From Erythrobacter sp. (GTDB lineage: Bacteria > Pseudomonadota > Alphaproteobacteria > Sphingomonadales > Sphingomonadaceae), in assembly GCA_013822125.1 (NCBI GenBank), contig PNJY01000008.1:1-48186 (forward strand): 48,186 nucleotides of DNA, in the 5' to 3' direction. The notes under the pieces were generated by a model. It saw only the letters and a program-made list of their open reading frames with translations, was not told where the DNA came from and did no database searches. Position numbers and translations under genes: made by a program. Below, piece after piece: positions 33,153 through 40,680 of the stretch. Positions within the stretch are counted from its first letter, which is position 1. Every line of letters begins with the position of its first letter.

Positions 33153-34027
33153 TCGCGCGGGTCGCCTCGCGGTTGGCCGCGCGGCTGGTGCTGCTGGGGG
33201 CTTTGTTTGGCATGGCGGTTCTGCCCGTTCCTGCGCATGCTTGGGGCGGGTACGGTCACCGGGTGACGGCGCAGATCGCACTCGCAAATGTCAGCCCTGA
33301 AACTCGTGCCGAGATCGCCCGGCTGCTGCGCGCCGCGCCGCAACTCGCGACTCCGGGCTGCGACCTTGCCTCGCTCGAAGATGCCGCGGTCTGGCCCGAT
33401 TGCCTGCGCGGCGAGGGTTGGCGCTGGGGCTATACCTTTGCCTGGCATTACCGCACCACGCCGATCTGCGAGCCCTACGATCCGCGCAGCAACTGCGCGG
33501 GCGGCAATTGCGTGATCGCGCAGATCGAGCGCAGCCATCGCCTGCTATCCGATGAAAGCCTGCCAGCGCATATCCGGCTCGAGGCGCTGGCCTTTCTCGT
33601 CCATTTCGCGGGCGACATTCACCAACCGCTCCATTCGGGCGACAGGGACGATCGCGGCGGCAACGACCGGGTGGCCGATTACGGCATCGTCCCAAATCGC
33701 AATTTGCATTCGATCTGGGACAGTGCGCTGGCCGAACGCGCGATCACCAGCGCTCAGCCGCCGCTGGTGCGGCGCTACAGCGCTGCGGAGCGCGCGGAAT
33801 TGGCGGGCGGCACCGCGGCGGATTGGGGGCGGGAAAGCTGGCAGGCGGCGCGCGATTTCGTCTATCCCAATGCCTTCGATTCCGACCCTTGCTCGGGCGA
33901 ACTGCCCGGCGAAACCGCGCTGACGCAGGAGGATATCGTCGCGGCGCTTCCCGTCGCGCAGCGGCGCATCCAGCAGGCGGGCCTCAGGATCGCCGATCTG
34001 CTCGAAAGCGCCTTTGCGCCAAGATGA
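33149..34027 (+). CDS. secreted S1/P1 nuclease
   Basis: A 292-residue zinc-dependent nuclease with a signal peptide cut before Trp32 (PVPAHA|WGGYGH). In this family the mature N-terminal Trp itself binds zinc. All nine expected ligands can be found: Trp32, His37, Asp84 (VWPDC), His100 (AWHY), His152, Asp156 and His162 (VHFAGDIHQPLH), His187 and Asp191 (NLHSIWD). It degrades single-stranded nucleic acids outside the cytoplasm and may supply phosphate or nucleosides. The start is GTG 33149, overlapping the GST stop by 4 nt. Confidence 0.9.
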   Translation: MIARVASRLAARLVLLGALFGMAVLPVPAHAWGGYGHRVTAQIALANVSPETRAEIARLLRAAPQLATPGCDLASLEDAAVWPDCLRGEGWRWGYTFAWHYRTTPICEPYDPRSNCAGGNCVIAQIERSHRLLSDESLPAHIRLEALAFLVHFAGDIHQPLHSGDRDDRGGNDRVADYGIVPNRNLHSIWDSALAERAITSAQPPLVRRYSAAERAELAGGTAADWGRESWQAARDFVYPNAFDSDPCSGELPGETALTQEDIVAALPVAQRRIQQAGLRIADLLESAFAPR

Positions 34028-34229
34028 GCGTGCGGAACACAAGGACGCGCTCAATCAGCGAGTAGCACGGTAGCGCCATCCAGCAATGCGACACATTCGG
34101 CACTGTCCAGAAGCAGGAAAGCCGCACCGTTCGGGCAGGCTAACGCGCGCAATCACCCTTCACTTTCAGGGGAGGGGACGGGGATTGACTGATCGAAAGA
34201 GCCAGCCTGCTAATGATCAAACAGTTTAT

Positions 34230-35015
34230 TCAAACCAGGCCTGCGAGTGCCAATACGCCGTCAATATTCCCGGTCATAATCGCTGGTTGCACGTCGAGCG
34301 TCTCGGGCGCTTGCCTTGTCCTGTTGATCCAGGCCGTGCGATAGCCGAACCAGGTTGCGCCAAGGGCATCCCAGCCGCCAAAAGCCGCAAAGCCGATCTG
34401 CTTCTTGGGCAAACCGAGCACGTCAATCGCCATCTGATACGCTTTTGGCGCAGGCTTGTATTGTTTGACGCGATCGGTGCTGAGCGCTGCCTCGAAGTAT
34501 GAGCGGATACCGGCATTGTCCATATTGGCATTGAGCATCGCTTCACTGAGATTGGAGAGAAAAATCAGGCGAATTCCTGCGCCGCGCAGCCGTACAAGTG
34601 CAGGCCTGACGTCAGGCCAGATGTCGAGCTTGGAATAAGCCCCGACCAGTTCGCCGCGCAACCCGTCGGGCAGGGCAAGTCCGAGGCTGTTTGCTGCAAA
34701 GCGCAATGATGCGTCTGCGAGCGCCTCAAAACCCACATATCGACCGGCACTTGTATTGAGCCAAGTATAGCCGAACAGCTTGTTCGACCATAGGCTAACC
34801 AGCATATCGCCGCGTTCGCCGAAGGACTGGCGAGCGAGTGCTGCCAGCGATCGGGGATCAAAGATCGGGAAACCGTCAAAGGCGATTGCCTTGATCGAAG
34901 GACGTGTGGCGGCAGATGCCCCGAATGACAGCGCGGCAGTGCCCGTGGCGACGCCCGCAGCGACGCCAGCGACGACGTCCCGCCGACTAAGGTGACGAGA
35001 AGTATTTTCACTCAT
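34230..35015 (-). CDS. Tat-exported haloacid dehalogenase (type II)-like HAD protein
   Basis: About 261 residues: Tat signal (SRRDVVAGVAAGVATGTAALSFGASA) and an L-2-haloacid-dehalogenase-type HAD fold. The nucleophile Asp is in AIAFDGFPIFDPRSL (Asp47). The SN motif (FLSNLSEAML), Lys and Tyr of QYKPAPKAYQMA and the last Asp of GGWDALG are kept. Residues that in the L-DEX enzymes bind the substrate carboxylate and halide are changed: the Arg of WRxKQLEY reads WSNKLFGY, and SSNAWD reads AFGGWD. So dehalogenation is uncertain. ATG 35015 is preferred over GTG 35030. Local GC is lower than in the nuclease gene before it. Confidence 0.75.
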   Translation of the reverse strand: MSENTSRHLSRRDVVAGVAAGVATGTAALSFGASAATRPSIKAIAFDGFPIFDPRSLAALARQSFGERGDMLVSLWSNKLFGYTWLNTSAGRYVGFEALADASLRFAANSLGLALPDGLRGELVGAYSKLDIWPDVRPALVRLRGAGIRLIFLSNLSEAMLNANMDNAGIRSYFEAALSTDRVKQYKPAPKAYQMAIDVLGLPKKQIGFAAFGGWDALGATWFGYRTAWINRTRQAPETLDVQPAIMTGNIDGVLALAGLV

Positions 35016-35158
35016 GCGATTCGTGTCCACCTGAAAATATCCTTTGATTTTAGGTACCGTGCGGCGCGAAGTGCACGTTGCATGAGGCAGTTACAAACAC
35101 GGGAGATTCGGTCCGGCGCAGCGACTTTCCCGCCGCCGCGCCTTCCCTTGTTTCGATA

Positions 35159-36166
35159 TCAGTCCGCGTCTCGCGTCAGCAGGAGCTTGCCGCGGGTCTC
35201 GCGTTGTTCGAGCTGGCGATGGGCCTCAGCAGCCGCCTCGAGTCCGAAACGGCCGCCGATCGTCACGCGCAACGCACCCGAGGCCACCAGCCCAAATAGC
35301 TCGCCGAGATCGGCTTTAAGCCCCTCGGGCGTCAGCAGGGGTGCCAGTGCGAAGCCCGTCAGCGACTGGTTCTTGAAGATCATCGCGAGCAGGTCCGGCA
35401 CGCCAAGCGCGAATTCCTGGATGTTGAGCGCCCCGTAAATTACGATCTGTCCCTTGGGAGCGAGCATGGCCAAGCTTGCCGTGCAAATGGCACCACCGAC
35501 CGATTCATAGACGATGTCCGGCCCCACACCATCTGTCGCTTCGGCTACCTGTCCAGCCCAATCGGGATCGGTATAGTTGACCGTAATATCCGCGCCCATC
35601 TCGCGGGCGAAGGCAAGCTTGTCCGCCGTGCTTGCCGCTGCGATTACGCGGGCCGCACCAGCATGCCGTGCGAGTTGAACGAGGAGCGAGCCGACGCCGC
35701 CCGCTGCTGCGTTGACGAGCACGGTCTTGCCCTGGGGCGACGCCTGGCGGGTGAGGTGAAGTGCGCTCAGTCCCTGCACCAGCAGCGCCGCAGCAGTATC
35801 GAACGAGACTTCCGCGGGGATCGGCACCGCATAGTTGGCATCGATCAGCACATATTCGGCATAACCGCCATAGTATTGGCCGGCGGCAAACAAGGGAGCG
35901 GCGATGCGCTGTCCGGGCACGAACCCGGTTACGCTTTCGCCCAGGGTATCGACAACACCCGCAGCTTCCGATCCCAGAATCGAGGGGAGCGGCGGCGTCA
36001 CGGCATAGCGATCCTGTCGCATCAAAGTGTCAGCGAAATTGATCCCGGCGGCATTCACCCTTAGCCGCAACTGCCCCGCTCCCGGCTTGGGCTTTGCTAC
36101 ACTGGTCAATCTCAGGGTGTCGGGGTCGCCGAATCGGTCAAGCACTATCGCATTCATCATCGTCAT
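35159..36166 (-). CDS. zinc-independent medium-chain quinone oxidoreductase
   Basis: A 335-residue MDR-superfamily enzyme. GroES-like N-terminus: LRVNAAGINFADTLMRQDRY ... PSILGSEAAGVVDTLGESVTGFVPGQRI. The NADPH-binding segment is VLVNAAAGGVGSLLVQLARHAGA. The C-terminus has HRQLEQRETRGKLLL. The zinc ligands of alcohol dehydrogenases are absent, as in quinone oxidoreductases. It probably reduces a quinone or enone with NADPH. Divergent from the HxlR regulator across a 102-nt AT-rich gap with a clear inverted repeat, so control by HxlR is likely. Confidence 0.87.
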   Translation of the reverse strand: MTMMNAIVLDRFGDPDTLRLTSVAKPKPGAGQLRLRVNAAGINFADTLMRQDRYAVTPPLPSILGSEAAGVVDTLGESVTGFVPGQRIAAPLFAAGQYYGGYAEYVLIDANYAVPIPAEVSFDTAAALLVQGLSALHLTRQASPQGKTVLVNAAAGGVGSLLVQLARHAGAARVIAAASTADKLAFAREMGADITVNYTDPDWAGQVAEATDGVGPDIVYESVGGAICTASLAMLAPKGQIVIYGALNIQEFALGVPDLLAMIFKNQSLTGFALAPLLTPEGLKADLGELFGLVASGALRVTIGGRFGLEAAAEAHRQLEQRETRGKLLLTRDAD

Positions 36167-36218
36167 GGTTGATCTCGCTATTTGAGCCTTGATGTTAGAC
36201 CTCAATTAGCAATATAGA

Positions 36219-36260
36219 CTTGGTTACAACTACACACAGATTTGTTCCATACTAACCAAG
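36219..36260. promoter_or_regulatory. inverted-repeat operator between HxlR and oxidoreductase genes
   Basis: CTTGGTTA (36219-36226) and TAACCAAG (36253-36260) are perfect inverted copies with 26 nt between. They lie in the divergent gap, the right arm touching the HxlR ribosome-binding site (AGAGG). A dimeric HxlR regulator binding both arms would cover both promoters. Symmetry is seen; the binding partner is inferred. Confidence 0.5.
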
Positions 36261-36268
36261 AGGTAACT

Positions 36269-36691
36269 ATGGCCGATCCGATGAAGCGCTTACCCATGCT
36301 ACCCGTCGAGCGCGCACTGAAGGTGATCTCGGGCCGCTGGAAGGCCATCATCCTTTATCAGCTTTTCGAGGGCCCAAAGAGGTTGTCCGAGCTACGCAGG
36401 ATACTTCCCTCGGTCACCCAGAAGGTGATGATCCAGCAACTCAGGGAAATGGAGGCCCACGGCCTGGTCACTCGCAAGATCTTCGCGCAAGTTCCGCCTC
36501 GCGTCGACTATAGCGCAACTGCCCTGGGTTTGAGCCTTGAGCCGGTCATCCTCGCGCTGTGCGAATGGGGTCGCGCCCATGCTCGCGAGCTCAACGATGA
36601 CGAGACCCTTTCACAGTGCGTAATGGCCCCTTGTTCAACGCCGTTGCCGACAGCCAGGCTCAACGAAAATCGATCTCCACGACATTCTTAG
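36269..36691 (+). CDS. HxlR family transcriptional regulator
   Basis: A 140-residue winged-helix protein of the HxlR type: PVERALKVISGRWKAIILYQLFEGPKRLSELRRILPSVTQKVMIQQLREMEAHGLVTRK, then the wing VPPRVDYSATALGLSLEPVI. Start at ATG 36269 (AGAGG upstream). The last ~25 residues after ELNDDETLS are unlike the family and overlap a remnant on the other strand, so the 3' end may have been re-made by recombination. These regulators often respond to aldehydes or redox and control adjacent oxidoreductases, fitting the divergent quinone oxidoreductase. Confidence 0.86.
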   Translation: MADPMKRLPMLPVERALKVISGRWKAIILYQLFEGPKRLSELRRILPSVTQKVMIQQLREMEAHGLVTRKIFAQVPPRVDYSATALGLSLEPVILALCEWGRAHARELNDDETLSQCVMAPCSTPLPTARLNENRSPRHS

Positions 36692-36835
36692 CGACCGCGG
36701 TGTCAAGCGGCGAGAATTGCGTGACGATCGCCGGGGGCCAGCATACCAAATTCCATCGATTGCGCCCGCCTCTAATTCGGCCACCAACTGCCCCGGTGCA
36801 GTCCTTGCCTCATACCCCAAAGGCACCGCAAACAT
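36660..36835 (-). pseudogene. frameshifted remnant of an unidentified gene
   Basis: On the minus strand, MFAVPLGYEARTAPGQLVAE continues to GIWYAG in one frame. After a five-C run (G5 at 36733-36737 on plus) a coherent ending PPAIVTQFSPLDTAVAKNVV..DFR and a stop appear in another frame. Adding one C to the run restores a single ~58-residue reading frame. The family was not recognised. It overlaps the 3' end of HxlR. It could be a gene tail left by recombination, or chance coding-like sequence. Confidence 0.35.
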
Positions 36836-36898
36836 CTGGTGAACAAGGTTTCTTAACCGTCCCAGGCTATTGCCCCTTTGGCAGGGAAGGGGGACGCA

Positions 36899-38647
36899 TT
36901 GTTCGGGGTCGCAAGATGGATCAGCCTGTGGCTTGTGCTTGCCGTTATCGGCATGGCGCCGGCGCATGCTGCCGATCTGCGCCAGCTTGGCCCGCAGCTG
37001 TGCACGCTCGCCGGTTCCGCCGACGCAAGCCCAGCGCAAGTCCTGTCGCGGCGCGCCGCGTTCGATTGTGGGCCGGACAAGCTGGAAAAGGCCACCTTCA
37101 ATCTATGGATTGTGGCCGATATCGGCGCGGCGGACGAGGGGCTGGGCGATCCGGTTCTGCGGGTGCGCACGTCGCGCCACGGCGCCTTCACGCTGACCCG
37201 GCAATATGCCGACGGGCGGCTCATAACCACCGACCATTCGCTGGCTGACCAGACCGCGCGCTGGCGGGCGCCGTATGCCGTGTCGCTGCCCTATATGGAC
37301 GATGCTGGGGTTCGCCCTGAAACCATCCTGCTCAAGATCGACAACCCGTTCGATCCGACCAACTGGTACGACATCGAGCTGGCCGAGCGCGCGGACGACA
37401 TTGCGCTCCACAACGATGGCCGTACGGTCAGCGCGCTGGTCATGGGCCTGCTGTTCGCTCCGCTGTTGCTCAACGGCGTGTTCTTCCTCGCGCTGCGGCA
37501 GAAGTTCATCCTGTTCCACACGATGATGGTGTGCGGGCTGATCGTCAATCACATAGCCTGGTCGGGAATCATCTTCGACCTGTTCCCGCACGCGACAATG
37601 GCGTACCGTTCGATCACCGTCTATCTCGCGCTCGGCTGGGTCGCGATGTCGGCCTGCCTGCTGATCGGCAGACTGTGCAGCCGCGAGCTTATGGGCACGG
37701 CCTGGCTGCGCGCGCTCCACATTGCAGGTTTGGGCTGCTGCGCGATCACCTTTGCGATCATTCTGGCTTCACCCTGGCTTCCGTTCGTGGGCGCGCAGAT
37801 CATCCATATCGCGTTTGGCGCGATGGTGCTCACCGTCGTTGCCACGTTGGCACGCAATGCCATCAAGGGTGACCGGATGGCGATGTTGCAAATGATGGGG
37901 CTTGCGGGCGTGGGGCTGGTCGCGGTCAGTCGGGTTCTGCGCGCCAACGGTGTGATTGCCGATCTGCCGATCGTCGATCTCGGATTTTATATAGCGGTGC
38001 TGATCGAGGCGTTCACCACCAGCGTTGTGGTGGCGTTGCGCGCACTATCGCTACGCCGCCAGCGTGACATGATCGCGCAGGAACGCGACCGGATATTGCA
38101 GCTGGCACAGACCGACGAGCTGACCGGCATTCCCAATCGCCGCGCATTCATCAACCGCTTCGACGCGATCTTTTCCAGGCCCGATCGCAGGCCGGGGCTG
38201 CACGCGCTGATGATAATTGACATCGACCATTTCAAACTGGTCAACGACCGCTTCGGCCATTCGTTTGGAGACGCAATTCTCCGGCAATTTGCAGCCAGGC
38301 TGCGCGATGCCTGCCGCGCCGAGGATATTGTCGCACGCTTCGGCGGCGAGGAGTTCGTGGCCTTGGCCCGCTTCCATAGCGAGGCGCGTATTCGCGCCTT
38401 TGCCGAACGGCTGTGCCACCAGCACTTGCGCTGGACCGAGGAGGTGCCGGACAGCGAGACGCTGGAAGTGAGTTGCAGTATCGGCGTTGCGATCCTGCCG
38501 CGTCATAACACAGTCGATCTGGGCAGCGCCTTCGCCACCGCCGACGAGGCGCTCTATCAGGCCAAGGACAACGGGCGGCGTCAGGTATGGTTCGCCAGCA
38601 AGATTCCCGCGCCGCCCATGGTCCAGCCACGCTCAGCCGCCGCCTGA
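36899..38647 (+). CDS. membrane diguanylate cyclase (7TM sensor + GGDEF)
   Basis: About 582 residues. A signal peptide (FGVARWISLWLVLAVIGMAPAHA) and a ~150-residue extracytoplasmic domain are followed by seven hydrophobic helices (from SALVMGLLFAPLLLNGVFFLAL to LGFYIAVLIEAFTTSVVVAL). This arrangement resembles 7TMR-DISM receptors. The GGDEF domain has DELTGIPNRRAF, DIDHFKLVNDRFGHSFGD, and active site GGEEF (482-486). An inhibitory RxxD site (Arg473-Asp476) sits 5 residues before it. Both features predict active, product-inhibited synthesis of c-di-GMP. The start is TTG 36899 behind GGGAAGGGGG; no ATG suits. Confidence 0.87.
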   Translation: MFGVARWISLWLVLAVIGMAPAHAADLRQLGPQLCTLAGSADASPAQVLSRRAAFDCGPDKLEKATFNLWIVADIGAADEGLGDPVLRVRTSRHGAFTLTRQYADGRLITTDHSLADQTARWRAPYAVSLPYMDDAGVRPETILLKIDNPFDPTNWYDIELAERADDIALHNDGRTVSALVMGLLFAPLLLNGVFFLALRQKFILFHTMMVCGLIVNHIAWSGIIFDLFPHATMAYRSITVYLALGWVAMSACLLIGRLCSRELMGTAWLRALHIAGLGCCAITFAIILASPWLPFVGAQIIHIAFGAMVLTVVATLARNAIKGDRMAMLQMMGLAGVGLVAVSRVLRANGVIADLPIVDLGFYIAVLIEAFTTSVVVALRALSLRRQRDMIAQERDRILQLAQTDELTGIPNRRAFINRFDAIFSRPDRRPGLHALMIIDIDHFKLVNDRFGHSFGDAILRQFAARLRDACRAEDIVARFGGEEFVALARFHSEARIRAFAERLCHQHLRWTEEVPDSETLEVSCSIGVAILPRHNTVDLGSAFATADEALYQAKDNGRRQVWFASKIPAPPMVQPRSAAA

Positions 38648-38700
38648 GGCCGGGCCCGGCGAGATCCGTTATCCCGACGATGACCGTGTACAGGCGGGTC

Positions 38701-40680
38701 TCAGCCGCAGATGCTTGCCTTCGATAACGCGATTGCGCTCCACAACTGGACCGCGTTCGATTCGGTTTCGTGGCCCGCTTCCTGCCCATAGGGCTGCGGC
38801 ACGATACGCCCATCATCCAGTCGCCATGACCACAGTTCCGAACCCCGAAACGACACGGTCCGCTCGATCGCCGCTGTGATCGCAGTTTCCGCCTGCAACA
38901 GCAGGTCACGCGTGCCTTGCGCAAGGTCGCCGCGCGCCAACTGGCAGCTGATCCCCGCCTTCAGCAATCCCTGCTGCCACGACCAGATCACGGTGCCATG
39001 ATAGCGCGTGTTGTCGAACGTCGCCGCACGCTCGGCACCGGCATAGGCCGGATTGGCGACCAGCATTCCGGCATCGGTCATCAGGCCCGATGGAAACGGC
39101 GCGATGACTTGCCCAAGCGCCGCCTGAATGGTCGCATCGTCGGGTTTGAGAAAGTACAGCAGGAAGCCGACATCCGAATGCATCACCTGCACCGGTCGCC
39201 CTGCAGCATCGAGCGCGAGGGCCATGAAGCGGACCTCTCTGGCAACTGGATGTGGCGCGGCAATGCCGGACGTTTGGGCAAATGCCGCCAGTTGCGCCTC
39301 GGCCTGATCTGCAGGCAACGACACGGCGAACTGCATCGGTGCTTCCTTCGCCCAGACTTTCGCCATCGCGGCCATGTCGCCAAGTTCGGTTCCCTGCGCC
39401 CCGTAATCGCGCAGCAGGCCGCTGCTCAGCAAACGGCTTCCGGCGTCGAGCGCCGCCGGAACCAGCGCCGCATTGATGCTGAACGAGTAACGGCCATCGC
39501 CGCCGAGGCCGTTCTGGCTGTCGCGCCAGTCGCCCACGGTCAGCCCATCGTGGAGGGAAATCAGTCGTTCGGCGCCGGGATTTGCCGCAAAGGGCCGTGC
39601 CCGCGCCGCGACAAATCGGAGATTGCGCAGAACAAGCTCGCCGAACGAAACACCCGACCGATCCTTGCGTGCAAGAAAGGCGGCTGCGCGCGCGCGGCCC
39701 TCGGGCGTTTCGAGCAGATAGCGGGCCAGCACCGGTGCCAGCATGAAATCGTCATCGACCATCTTGTAGTCGAGCACCGGATGCCGCACGTCGTGCCCCG
39801 GCCTGCCGATCAGTGCGAATTCGCCAATGTCTTCCTCGTGCGCGACTTCGCCGCCGGAATCGAGCCGTTCGAGCACCGAACCCAGCCCTGCCTCGATTGG
39901 CTCGGGCCTCAATTCCCCCATCATCAGCGCCAGCGTCATCAGCGTATCGCGCCCGAAATAGGTCTCGTACTGCCACGACCCGGCGAGCAGCTTCTCGCGG
40001 TAGGCAAGGAAGGCCACGGACCGTTGCAGCTGGTTCTCGCGGTCGGGGTGATTGAAGATCTGTTCCACGCTCAGCGGCGTCAACGGTTCCTCCCCTGTCA
40101 ATGCGGCGATCCTGAGCCGCAGCGGGCCCTTGTGCGATGTCAGCACAACCGCGCCATCGCGCATTTCGGCCTGCCCGTTCAGCACCGTCACCACCAGCGA
40201 ATAACCGGGGCCACCGTCAATCCGGCGCCGCTCCCAGGTGACCTTGCCCGCCGCGATGACCGGCATGGCCTCGACTTCGGCAGGAATGGGGTTGCCATAG
40301 CCATAGTCTCTGAGCACCCGGATGCTGCCTACCAGGGCGCGGTTCACGGTGAGCCGGGCTGCATCCGCCTCCAGCTCGGCCACGATCCCGCGGAGCCTAC
40401 CGCCACCGGTCTGTTGCCGCTGTGCCGCGCGCAACGGCGCGGTCAGCCGCCACACCGTAGCTTCTCTCAGCCACAGGCCCGCACCGCTATTGCCTGCAGG
40501 GAACGCGAACACCAGCCGGGCCGCGGGGCCTGAGCGCAGGACGGCGTGCGCCGCAACCGGGCCATCGCGAAAGAAATGGTTCTGGATACGCCCTTCGGTG
40601 ATCGCAAAGCTCAGGTCGGGCGCGGCGTCGGCCCGTGCGCCCAGCAGGAGCAGGCAGAAGATTGCGAGCCACCTCATCAT
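38701..40680 (-). CDS. secreted (alpha/alpha)6-barrel glycosidase-like protein
   Basis: A 659-residue protein with a signal peptide (RWLAIFCLLLLGARADA|A). An N-terminal beta-sandwich-like half is followed by a helical barrel: SWQYETYFGRDTLMTLALMMGELRPEPIEAGLGSVLERL, then VAHEEDIGEFA, YKMVDDDFMLAPVLARYLLE, GDWRDSQNGLGG and YHGTVIWSWQQGLL. The GRDT and D/W motifs resemble amylo-alpha-1,6-glucosidase and other six-hairpin glycosidases. The operon context (disaccharide phosphorylase, TonB receptor) suggests trimming of an alpha-glucan or glucoside in the periplasm. CAZy family not assigned. The start overlaps the MFS stop by 4 nt (ATGA). It is convergent with the GGDEF gene. Confidence 0.65.
   Translation of the reverse strand: MMRWLAIFCLLLLGARADAAPDLSFAITEGRIQNHFFRDGPVAAHAVLRSGPAARLVFAFPAGNSGAGLWLREATVWRLTAPLRAAQRQQTGGGRLRGIVAELEADAARLTVNRALVGSIRVLRDYGYGNPIPAEVEAMPVIAAGKVTWERRRIDGGPGYSLVVTVLNGQAEMRDGAVVLTSHKGPLRLRIAALTGEEPLTPLSVEQIFNHPDRENQLQRSVAFLAYREKLLAGSWQYETYFGRDTLMTLALMMGELRPEPIEAGLGSVLERLDSGGEVAHEEDIGEFALIGRPGHDVRHPVLDYKMVDDDFMLAPVLARYLLETPEGRARAAAFLARKDRSGVSFGELVLRNLRFVAARARPFAANPGAERLISLHDGLTVGDWRDSQNGLGGDGRYSFSINAALVPAALDAGSRLLSSGLLRDYGAQGTELGDMAAMAKVWAKEAPMQFAVSLPADQAEAQLAAFAQTSGIAAPHPVAREVRFMALALDAAGRPVQVMHSDVGFLLYFLKPDDATIQAALGQVIAPFPSGLMTDAGMLVANPAYAGAERAATFDNTRYHGTVIWSWQQGLLKAGISCQLARGDLAQGTRDLLLQAETAITAAIERTVSFRGSELWSWRLDDGRIVPQPYGQEAGHETESNAVQLWSAIALSKASICG

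Noticed and set aside
34028-34229. Small gene between the nuclease and dehalogenase-like genes
   Set aside because: Open frames here have no ribosome-binding site or recognisable protein; a G-rich stretch near 34171 resembles other intergenic G-runs but forms no clear hairpin.
36899-38647. The GGDEF enzyme as the missing cyclase partner of the Pycsar-like protein
   Set aside because: It is a diguanylate cyclase, not a class III pyrimidine cyclase, and lies about 20 kb away.
38917-40533. 538-codon open frame on plus strand opposite the glycosidase-like gene
   Set aside because: The minus-strand gene has a signal peptide, motif order and an ATGA overlap with MFS; the plus frame has none of these.
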